This document shows positions 55,700 to 64,000 of a stretch of 64,000 nucleotides of DNA, one piece after another. The notes beneath the pieces were generated by a model that did not search any database, was not told where the DNA came from, and saw only the letters and a program-made list of their open reading frames with translations. Position 1 is the first letter of the stretch, and the number at the start of each line of letters is the position of its first letter. The position numbers and the translations under genes were made by a program. The DNA comes from Bombyx mori (Eukaryota > Arthropoda > Insecta > Lepidoptera > Bombycidae), in assembly GCF_030269925.1 (NCBI RefSeq), contig NC_085125.1, forward strand, positions 1,146,501 through 1,210,500, written 5' to 3'.

Positions 55700-55975
55700 A
55701 GCATAATTATGACACGATAGGTATCCTAGAGAAAGTACAAGGAAAAGTAGTAGATCGTTAAAAAGATGGGATGACGACAAAAGACAAGTGGCAGGCGTTA
55801 CATGGAACAGAGCGGCTCAAGAAAGACATGAGTGGATATGGTTGGAGGAGGGCTTTGTCGATTGGCAAACAGATCTATAGAAAATAAGTAAAATTCAAAT
55901 AAGACACTAGATTAAGGTTTACATTAAATTTAAGTTTTCTGTATCATATAACTGTAATATGGATCTGAATAAAAG
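55700..55975 (+). pseudogene. Relic of a LINE ORF C-terminus and 3' UTR
   Basis: The plus-frame piece RSLKRWDDDKRQVAGVTW, then AAQERHEW and a stop at about 55879, is the ending of LINE reverse-transcriptase proteins. It is followed by an AT-rich 3' part. Confidence 0.5.
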
Positions 55976-56059
55976 GCTATTCACTCAATCAATGTGTTAA
56001 AGCTTGATGGCCACAAAACGCAATGCGGTAGGCAAGCATGCATAAGCAAGACGCAACCT

Positions 56060-56185
56060 TTGCATTTTGCGGTAGGCAGTGGCTTGGCTCTGCCCCTGGC
56101 ATTGCTGAAGTCCATGGGCGACGGTAACCACTCATCGTCGGGTGGGCCGTATGCTCGTCTGCCTACAAGGGCAATAAAAAAAGAT
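56060..56185 (+). repeat. Jockey-type LINE 3' end
   Basis: GGCAGTGGCTTGGCTCTGCC block, GGTGGGCCGTATGCTCGTCT and poly(A). Confidence 0.5.
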
Positions 56186-56189
56186 GCGG

Positions 56190-57120
56190 TACCTATAGAG
56201 TAATACTATCGAGATTTCGACCTACATGTGGGCGCTTTTTTTTGTATTGCCTTTTTTACTTTATTATTATATCTACATGCTCTACAAAAACATGAAACTA
56301 TATAGTTAGGCTTAGTAAGTATTTCGGGAAAATAATGAAAAGGTGGACTCCGGCCAGTTGTACTAAAGGCTCACTAGAAAAACTATAATATTTTTATTCA
56401 TCTTGTTCAGTCTTTTGAAATAATTCATTATTTTTTTCCAACCTATTAGTATTAAATGTGTTTTCTTGACATTGGTAAGATTTAACTAACATAGGGAATG
56501 TACACTTGCGTTCATCAGGCAGAGTGAAATGGCCGGGCCACCTTTCCTAATCAGAAGCGGCTACTAACCGAAGACATGATCATGTGGTAGCCATGAGCGG
56601 AAGACAAACTCGAATAATGACCGTGGGGCAAGGCTAGTTAAAATGACCTAAATCTTGGTATTTATTGTGTATTTAAGCATCCAGAAATACATGTAAGTCA
56701 AGAAAAGCAGCTATTTGTAGATTAAACCCGGATCACAAAAAGTATTGGTCACCAATGACAACAGCTACAAGGCGGTAAAAACAAATGATCCATTAAAAGA
56801 TATATGTATGTAAACGCTCCCCAAAACTGTCCTAAATACGTCAACGTCGAAATCAACCAGCCAAGTTTTCCCTGAAATAACCGATAGCCCCTTATAATCA
56901 GCCAGCGTGTCTTTCATCGGGCGCTTGTTTACTTCGTCCACCAATTTCTGAGTTCGCCAAGTTTTAATGAAGCCATGACACAGCCTCTGTGTCGTTTTAA
57001 CCTGATAAAGTTTTATTACGAAGAAACCCGCAGCTTTTCGTCGGAACTTTTCGAATGTGACCATCATTGAAATAATAAAAAGCAATTTATGAAATTAATA
57101 ATTTATAATTTATGAAATTG
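56190..57120. other. No gene seen
   Basis: An ORF of 106 codons on the minus strand (56765-57085) has no motif that I recognise and no supporting splice structure. Confidence 0.35.
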
Positions 57121-57122
57121 AT

Positions 57123-57245
57123 TAAGCGGTAGGCAGCGGCTTGGCTCTGCCCCTGGTATTGCTGAAGTCCATGGGTGACGGTAACCACTCACCATCAGGT
57201 GGGCCATGTGCTCGTCTGCCTACAAGGGCAATAAATAAATAAAAC
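57123..57245 (+). repeat. Jockey-type LINE 3' end
   Basis: GGCAGCGGCTTGGCTCTGCC through CTCGTCTGCCTACAAGGGCA and an AATAAATAAATAAAA tail. Confidence 0.55.
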
Positions 57246-57815
57246 AATTTGGATGAAGGAATTCACGTTTTTGGGTCTATTGGCTCTGACAACCATGATT
57301 AATACAATGAGAGGATGACCTGGTTCAATGCTATAAGTGGCCAAGGCCAAGTTGTGCAATATGAGGCTTGAGTCTATCGAAGCAAGCCTTCACAACATTT
57401 ACTAATCAACAAGATCGACCAGCAAACCAAACCAGGTATTACTATTGCAGTTAAAAATAAAACTCTTAGGTGTACCTGCCTCAAACTTCTTCGGGAAATG
57501 TCGGAGTGATTACTTTTTGCAAGACTAAGAAGTGTGCAAACATACTAAGATTGACGTCCTCAATTTGATAGATATAAAACATATTAATTAGCTTTTTGTT
57601 AGTTCACGGTTAAGAAATTTCACTTTTTCATTTCTGTACAGATTTGTAGTGTTATTTGATGGTCTTGTCGGTCTAGTTATTGGTAACGAGGCTTGAGGTT
57701 GATTCACAATCGGGATCAATGTTCTTGTATACTGTTTAATTATTTGGTTTTCATTTAGGACATAGTGATTTATTATACAAAGTTATTTTTATGTTTACGT
57801 ACAAAGGTTTTAGTC

Positions 57816-57998
57816 GTCGTGGCCTAAAGGATAAGACGTCCGGTGCATTCGTTGTTGCGATGCACCGGTGTTCGAATCCCGCAGGTGGGTACCAATTTAT
57901 TTAATGAAATACGTACTCAACAAACGTTCACGATTGACTTCCATCGTGCAATAAAAATCAAACCCGCAAAATTATAATTTGCGTAATCACTGGTTGTA
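57816..57998 (+). mobile_element. Bm1 SINE, 5' half
   Basis: tRNA-like head complete, body ends abruptly at GTAATCACTGGTTGTAG where the BEL-related sequence follows. The missing 3' half was not found on the other side. Confidence 0.7.
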
Positions 57999-58203
57999 GG
58001 GGAAATGAATAGGGACTCTTCATAAAAACTCCAAAATAGTGTCTTGTAAAAATACGTGTATTGCCTTGATGACGAACAAAGATGGAATGAATGAACTTAA
58101 AATTAATTAACTCCAATTGGCTTGCGCGTGTATTTGCTATCTGCAAACGAGCAGGCTCTTTGCTCGGACATGCCCCCGGACGTTGGAAGCAGCAGGTGCG
58201 CTT

Positions 58204-60294
58204 TCAACCAAATGTAGAATCAACGGGCAGTGGGCAAATCCTGTTGAAGGCTCTGCGGATGACTCCAGTGGTGGTTTTAATATCTGCCACGCGAACAATC
58301 CCATCTGACCCTGGATGGACGGCGACGACTCTTCCTAATCTCCATTTGAGGGGAGGTAGATGATCCTCCTTTATAATAACCAAGGATCCAAGCTTCAGTG
58401 TGTCTTTGCAAGTGTAACATTTGGTCCTTTGCTGCAACTCAGACACAAACTCTTTGCTCCAACGAGCCCAAAAATGCTGGCGAAGTTGCTCGATCCGTTG
58501 AAAGCGAGACAGTGAAGTAGCGGAGTAGTCCTGTACATCTTGTTGCGGAAGTGACGTAAGCGGCCGACCGACAAGAAAATGACCCGGAGTCAGTGGAGTG
58601 CAGTCTGCTGGATCGGAAGACAGCGGCGTCAGCGGACGTGAATTTAATATAGCCTCAATCTGGACTAACGTGGTGTTAAGTTCTTCAAAAGTGAGATTAC
58701 AATTTCCCAACACTCGCCTGAGATGGTATTTTGTCGACTTGACACCCGCTTCCCAGAGTCCGCCAAAATGAGGGGTGTACGCTGGGATAAAATGGAATTT
58801 AATCCCGTCATTAGCTAGTTGCTCGCCCAAGGAATCACAATTAGATTTAAGGAACCTCGAAAGTTCACTGCATGCACCAACGAAAGAGGTACCGTTGTCT
58901 GAGTAGATGTTAGTAGGTTTTCCCCGTCGTGAAATAAATCTATATAGGGCTAGTAAATATTTATTGCTGGTTAAGTCACTAACCAGCTCCAGGTGAATAG
59001 CCTTGGTGGTGAAACACACAAAGATTGCTATGTACACTTTTAATAGCCTACATCCTCGACCTTGCCTACTAGCAGCCATGATGGGACCAGCATAATCCAC
59101 ACCAGTGCTTTCAAAAGGATAACCGCCTGGAAGGAGACGCTGCTGTGGTAAGCTACCCATCAACGGAGTAATCGTTCTACCCGACATGCGACAACAACGC
59201 ACGCAATTACGATAACAACTCTTTGCTAAACTTCGTCCGCCTATGGGCCAGTACGATTCTCTAATCGAAGCCAGCAATAATTGAGGGCCCGCATGCATTA
59301 GTTTTACATGTTCATACTCGAACAGTAACTTGGTAAATTTGTGAGTGGACTGTAAAATTATAGGGTGTTTTTTATCAAAAGAAAATTCAGAATTTGCTAA
59401 GCGTCCTCCGACACGCATTATTTTATTACTATCTATAAACACATTAAATTTAATAAGAGCGCTTTTATTAGGCAATTTCTGATTATTAATTAATAATTTA
59501 TATTCGGGAAAGGATTCAATTTGACTTATAATTATAATTATATTCAATGCATCCTGCAACTCTGATTGTGACAGAAATTTACTGTGAGGAGAATTTTTTC
59601 TACACATTTTAATAAACCTTATGACAGTTGCTATGCTGCGAATAAGCCTTGAATAATTAGAAAACCGATTGAAATCTATGAATGCATTATTACAGTGCTT
59701 AGTTTCACTAACACTAGCGCTAAACGAAATAGGTCGAGTTTCAGGCAGCTTATCTGACTCTAACCATTTTTGTTGAGAAGGCCAGTGAGACGGTTCTTGC
59801 TTTAAAAAACTAGGGCCACTCCACCACAAATCCAATGATTGCAGAACACTAATATCCACGCCACGAGATATTAGGTCTGCTGGGTTTTGATGGGTTGGGA
59901 CGTGTCGCCAAGTACAATGTCCCGCCTTGTCTAAAACTTCAGCAACTCGATTTCGCACGAACGGCTGTAACTTAGAAGGCAACATCTGCAACCATCCCAA
60001 CACGACTGTGGCGTCAGTCCAGCAATAAATTTGACTAAATTGTAGTCTCAGTGAGTTCACGACCTTCTCGCACAAACGAGCTCCTACAACAGCCCCACAC
60101 AATTCCAGTCTTGGAATGGTGGTCGGCTTGATCGGCGCTACTCGACTTTTAGCGACCAATAAACTAACCTTATATTTACCCTGGTCATTGGTGCTGCGCA
60201 CATAGACGCAGGCGCCATACGCACGCTCAGATGCGTCCGTGAAAATGTGTAATTCTGCGTTCGCAAATGAATCACACACGAACACGGAAATCAT
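58204..60294 (-). pseudogene. BEL/Pao pol: RNase H and integrase
   Basis: 696 codons. An RNase H start (FTDASERAYGACVYV) is followed by the integrase zinc region (HVKLMH ... CYRNCVRCC), then the catalytic triad: D in GVDYAGP (about residue 399), D in YSDNGTSFVG (about 465) and E515 in GGLWEAGVKS. A C-terminal region (LKWRLGRVVAVHPGSDG) typical of Pao integrases follows. It is out of frame with the RT segment upstream, so the polyprotein is broken. Confidence 0.78.
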
Positions 60295-61465
60295 TGATAA
60301 GTGGCAATGCTTTCACAGTGTTATTCCAAATATCATTAAGTACCGGGGTTAACGGCTCATCCCATGAGAGTTTATCCAACCACATTCTTTGTAATAACAT
60401 TTTCATGGTAACTACGCAAGGAGATAAAAGTCCTAGGGGGTCAAAAATACGTGCAATGGCAGAAAGTATGTCTCGCTTAGTCGCAGAAACTTTAGAAGAT
60501 AGCGTAGAACATGAAAAGCCCAATTCATCGGAACTAGCAGACCAGTCAAGTCCTAACAACTTGTTGGGTTCATTAGAGCCCATATCTAAATCTAACGACG
60601 ACTGTGAAGCTCCAGATACTAATTCAGGTACGTTGGATCTCCACTTTCTGAGTGGCATACAAGCAGACGCCAGTGCGTTGGTGACCTCGGTGCGCATGAA
60701 CATAACCTCATTTAAATCATCACCTCCAGTCAGCAGGTCATCAACGTAAAAGTCATGCTTGATGACGTCAGCGATCCTATCTCTGATACCTGGGTATGAC
60801 TCGCCTACAGAATGCGAACACATCTTAATAGCGCTGTTTTGATAGTCAATACCTATTTGCTTTAGACAGCGCGTAGCGAGAAATGGTGCACTAGCCGTAC
60901 CATACGTTACAGTATTTAATGTGTACGTCTTAACAGGGTCGCAAGCATTATCACGCCACAGTACCTGTTGTAGGAATCTATCAGATGGGTGGACGTATAC
61001 ACACCTGTACATCTTCGCAACATCAGCTGACAAGACGAACTTGTGCTGTCGAAACCGAAGAAGTACAGATATAAGATCGTCCTGCACCGTAGGACCAACC
61101 ATTTGCAGATCATTGAAGGACACTCCCGAAGAAGTAACACAACTCGCATTAAAGACTACACGGAGTTTGGTAGTAGTGCTACATTCACGCAGTACCCCGT
61201 GGTGAGGTATAACATAGCCATTGGGACTGTCACTATTTTGATTTTCGGTCATGTGTCCTAAAGTCTCATATTCGGACATGAAGTCGCGATATAATTTACC
61301 TAAATCAGGTTTTGACTTTAGTCTGCGTTCCAAAGAATATAAACATTTAGAAGCTCTTTGAAAAGATTCTCCTAAGATAGAAGGACTTTGCTTTAAAGGA
61401 ATACGAACACAAAAATGACCGTCCTCTAAACGTGTCGTATTCTCGACAAAATGTTCCTCACACAA
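60272..61465 (-). pseudogene. BEL/Pao pol: reverse transcriptase
   Basis: Motifs: FNASCVTSSGVSFND, LSADVAKMYRCVYV (catalytic D about residue 147), YGTASAPFLATRCL and FYVDDLLTGGDD (about 240). The frame is open further upstream than the first start-like codon. A shift near 60272-60294 separates it from the RNase H part; the frame from the protease is also different. Confidence 0.78.
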
Positions 61466-61548
61466 CTTTTCCTCGGGTAAATAATTTGGAGATTGCGAGT
61501 TAACCTCCTCTAAATTCCAAAATTTTATTAAATCTTTGTGAATTTTAT

Positions 61549-62157
61549 TTAAATCACCTTTACCAGAGGGATCGGTTTGCGAAAATGATGCGAAAATGAT
61601 TTACTATTATTATTATTATAACTAACAGGCCTAGATACAATCCAGCCTAACAATGTTTCACATAAAACTGGCTTATCTAAACCTAAATGAATTCTTTGTG
61701 AACTGACCAGGTCCCAAAAGAGATCAGCACCGATTAAGACATCCACTTCTGACGGCTTATAAAAGGTGGGGTCAGCTAAACACAAGGTATCAGGAATATT
61801 CAGGTCTGAAATGTCGACTTCACGACATGGCACCACAGTCGTTAATGATGGCAAAATAAAACAATAAAACTTATTGGAATAGCTATTGTCTAATGACGTC
61901 ATTTTTACTTGACATATTTTGCCTACGCGAGAACTCACGTTATTAATGCCATATACTGAACCATTTACCTGACTAGAATTTAAGTTAAGCCGTTTATATA
62001 ATCGTTCCGTCATAAAACAAGACGTGCTACCGCTATCAAGCATGGCCCGCACTATGTGCTCACGATCATTTTGATCACATAACTTGATAAGAGCGGTGGA
62101 CAATAACACGCCGCGTTGTTTACGCTCGCCACAAGATGAACTGAGGGCCGCCGACAA
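61549..62157 (-). pseudogene. BEL/Pao gag-pol segment with aspartic protease
   Basis: The protease motif AMLDSGSTSCFM (D41) and LLGWIVSRP are typical of Pao proteases. The ORF has no ATG at its start and is open slightly upstream until it meets the hAT border. It ends early because of an 11-bp tandem repeat (TGCGAAAATGA twice at 61578-61599) that shifts the frame into the RT segment. Confidence 0.72.
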
Positions 62158-62190
62158 CGTTAAATTATTTGCACTCGCAGTCGCATTAGT

Positions 62191-64000
62191 GTAGCGATGG
62201 GTAACTCGTCTATTTTAAATGAGGATGAGGGAGCACCTCATTTCACCTCGTGAGGTACTCATGAGGTACCCCTCATTTGAGGTGAGTTAGCGCTTGCTCG
62301 ATACGTCACCATTACGTCCCGGCCCGGCGCGACGCGGCGACGGCGCGGGCGATGAGTTGGTTGAGTTGAGGCCGAACGAGTGAGGGAGTCGAGCAAGTGT
62401 TGCGCGCGCATTATACTCGAGTCGCGCTTCGTGTTACCGAATGCTACCGAATGCCGTCGCCGAGCGTGGCTTCGTTCGGGTTCTGCCGAAATGCAATTAT
62501 TGCTCTCCCTCACACGTATAGTTTTCTTTCGCTCAGAATTTAAAATGAAAGAAATTAATGACACACTATTACCATTTTTAAGTGTGAGTAAATAAAGCTT
62601 ATTATCCAAGGGATTATCAATCATAGGGAAATAAAAATATTTTATTTTAAAATTCTTTTTTAGTTTATAGTTTACCTCTGACCTTCGAAGTGCATTGTTG
62701 TATCAATCTTTAACTTGTTACGTTGTTACTTGTTACTTGTTAATTACGTAAAGTCCGAAAAATACTTACAATATTCTGATTGTTTTGTTTATGTTGGTGG
62801 TGGACTATTATTGCTAGCAGGTAGCAGTGTGGTTAACGGTGGTGGTGGTGATTTATTATAAAGCTATTTGTACCTATTTGATTTTTGCTTGACTGAAAGT
62901 TTTTGGCGGTATTATGGCTCCAACAGCAAAAAAATCTAAAACCTGGGAGTTTTTTACGGAATTAGGAGAACACAAGGCTAAATGTACAATTTGCTCGAAA
63001 ATTTTGTCACATAAAGGCGCAGGCCCTTATAATTTAACACGACATTTAAAATCATTCCATCCCCTTGTACTAACTGGTATTCAAGAAGATCGTATGGCTT
63101 TATTGAATTCAAATGCTAATATTAACGCCACAGATAGTGTTGCTATTCCTCTTGCACCTGCATTTCAACTTGTGTCTACGTCTCAAGGTGAGTCGTCTAC
63201 AGCCTGCTCGAATGAATCTACACAATTAGTACCAGCAGCTGCCGTTCCGATTCGTCGTCCTCAAGTTCATGCCAATAAAATTAATGAATATTTTTCAAAA
63301 CCGTTGTCATTAAAAAAAACTGAAATAGTGAATAAGATGCTCCTTGAAATGATTGTTAAAAATTATTTGCCTTTTACAATCGTTGAAAGTGATTCATTTA
63401 GAACATTTATACAAGAGTTGTCTCCTTCATATATGCCTCCATCACGAAAGACATTATCAAATGCCCTATTATTAAAATATTATAACATTGTTAGAGAAAA
63501 CGTGGCAAAAGTACTAAGAGAAGCGGAATACATAGCCCTAACTACGGATGCCTGGACTTCTTCATCTCACCAGCAATATGTTTCCGTCACAGCTCATTTT
63601 ATTATAAATACTAACATTAATTCAGTTATGCTTGAATGCATCCCAGATGCACAGCGTCATACCGCACAAAATCTAGCTCAATTAATAAAAAAAGTATGCA
63701 CAGACTGGGGTGTCGATGAAAAAATAGTGTCAGTTACTACCGACAATGCCAATAACATTCAAGCTGCCATTGCGTTACTCAAATGGAAGCAAGTGCCGTG
63801 TTTTGCACACACGTTGAACTTAATTGTCCAAGGGGGGTTAATAGAGATAAAAGACACTCAAATGAAGGTTAAGGCAATTGTAGAAATTTTTCGAAGAAGC
63901 GTTCTGGCAAGTGAGCGACTTACAGCCACACAGAGGCAGCTGGGAGAAAAAAACCTAAAAGTGAAACAAGATGTCATCACTCGGTGGAACTCGATATATG
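62191..64000 (+). mobile_element. hAT DNA transposon, 5' part (continues past the window)
   Basis: A likely terminal inverted repeat begins AGTGTAGCGATGGGTAAC at about 62191, preceded by a possible 8-bp target half (GTCGCATT) in BEL sequence. A 720-bp leader has repeated GAGGT/ACCTC words and a GC-rich block (62290-62510). The transposase ORF starts at 62914. The right end is outside. Confidence 0.65.
62914..64000 (+). CDS. hAT-family transposase with BED zinc finger, partial
   Basis: An ATG at 62914 opens a frame that is still open at the end of the window (362 codons). Residues 9-49 form a BED-type finger (C24, C27, H44, H49 in CTICSKIL...HLKSFH). The catalytic core shows D212 in LTTDAWTSSS, D277 in VTTDNANNI and the C296/H299 pair in PCFAHTLNLIV. 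The sequence resembles ZBED-like hAT transposases. The first two acidic residues are present; the third (E) would lie outside. The intact frame suggests recent activity, but the 3' half cannot be seen. Confidence 0.82.
   Translation, partial: MAPTAKKSKTWEFFTELGEHKAKCTICSKILSHKGAGPYNLTRHLKSFHPLVLTGIQEDRMALLNSNANINATDSVAIPLAPAFQLVSTSQGESSTACSNESTQLVPAAAVPIRRPQVHANKINEYFSKPLSLKKTEIVNKMLLEMIVKNYLPFTIVESDSFRTFIQELSPSYMPPSRKTLSNALLLKYYNIVRENVAKVLREAEYIALTTDAWTSSSHQQYVSVTAHFIINTNINSVMLECIPDAQRHTAQNLAQLIKKVCTDWGVDEKIVSVTTDNANNIQAAIALLKWKQVPCFAHTLNLIVQGGLIEIKDTQMKVKAIVEIFRRSVLASERLTATQRQLGEKNLKVKQDVITRWNSIY

Larger units (their letters stand above)
57999..62190 (-). mobile_element. BEL/Pao LTR retrotransposon, degraded and incomplete
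   Basis: Minus-strand order is protease, reverse transcriptase, RNase H, integrase, as in Bel/Pao pol. No LTR was recognised on the 3' side, and gag plus the 5' LTR lie beyond (or were cut off by) the hAT element at the right. At least two frameshifts interrupt pol. Confidence 0.75.

Noticed and set aside
60267..61261. Plus-strand ORFs of 160, 94 and 72 codons
   Set aside because: Antisense to the BEL/Pao reverse transcriptase.
62259..62624. Minus-strand ORF of 121 codons in the hAT leader
   Set aside because: Arginine-rich product of a GC-rich block with no motif. It lies in the leader of the hAT element.
1..64000. CRISPR array, operon, phage or bacterial island
   Set aside because: No regular spacer repeats, no ribosome binding sites and no bacterial gene. 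Introns, SINEs and LINEs show a nuclear insect sequence.

Overview
Animal nuclear DNA, almost certainly a silkmoth (Bombyx mori or a close relative). The basis is the tRNA-derived SINE Bm1, present in many copies on both strands. Also present are 3' ends of a jockey-type LINE typical of Bombyx, an R1-clade LINE, Lepidoptera-style Helitron fragments, and a host gene with short exons and GT-AG introns. Family names come from recall and motif reading; no database was searched. There are no bacterial features, rRNA genes, functional tRNA genes or CRISPR arrays.

Layout. (1) 1-20 kb is a field of transposable elements with no host gene that I could find. It holds a complete non-LTR retrotransposon (8329-12167) with one intact 959-codon ORF (zinc finger, reverse transcriptase, restriction-like endonuclease) between perfect 12-bp target duplications. 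It also holds a 5'-truncated R1-clade LINE (16731-19980) inserted into a Bm1 SINE with a 15-bp target duplication. (2) 20.3-39.9 kb is one host gene on the minus strand. Its 13 coding exons were assembled by hand from splice sites, phase and homology. They close into a single 625-residue frame encoding a secreted/membrane NRF-6-like (nose resistant to fluoxetine) acyltransferase-3 family protein. Its introns are full of SINEs, LINE 3' ends, Helitrons and a fold-back element with two 665-bp inverted arms. (3) 37.6-51.7 kb is a direct tandem duplication that copied the gene's first coding exon (signal peptide) and upstream region. The copies are 37632-45113 (A) and 45114-51681 (B). Copy A carries a later R1-clade LINE insertion, and copy B keeps the empty target site, so the order of events can be read directly. 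(4) 51.7-64 kb is again repeats: a full-length Bm1, a SINE-interrupted fold-back element, a decayed BEL/Pao LTR retrotransposon (minus strand), and a hAT transposon (plus strand) that appears to have inserted into the BEL element and runs off the window.

How the parts work together. The only host function visible is the NRF-6-like gene. The duplication gives it two nearly identical first exons with the same splice phase, so transcripts from either should make almost the same protein (one residue differs in the signal peptide). Mobile elements lie within about 35 bp of at least four of its splice sites and about 0.8 kb upstream of the proximal start codon.
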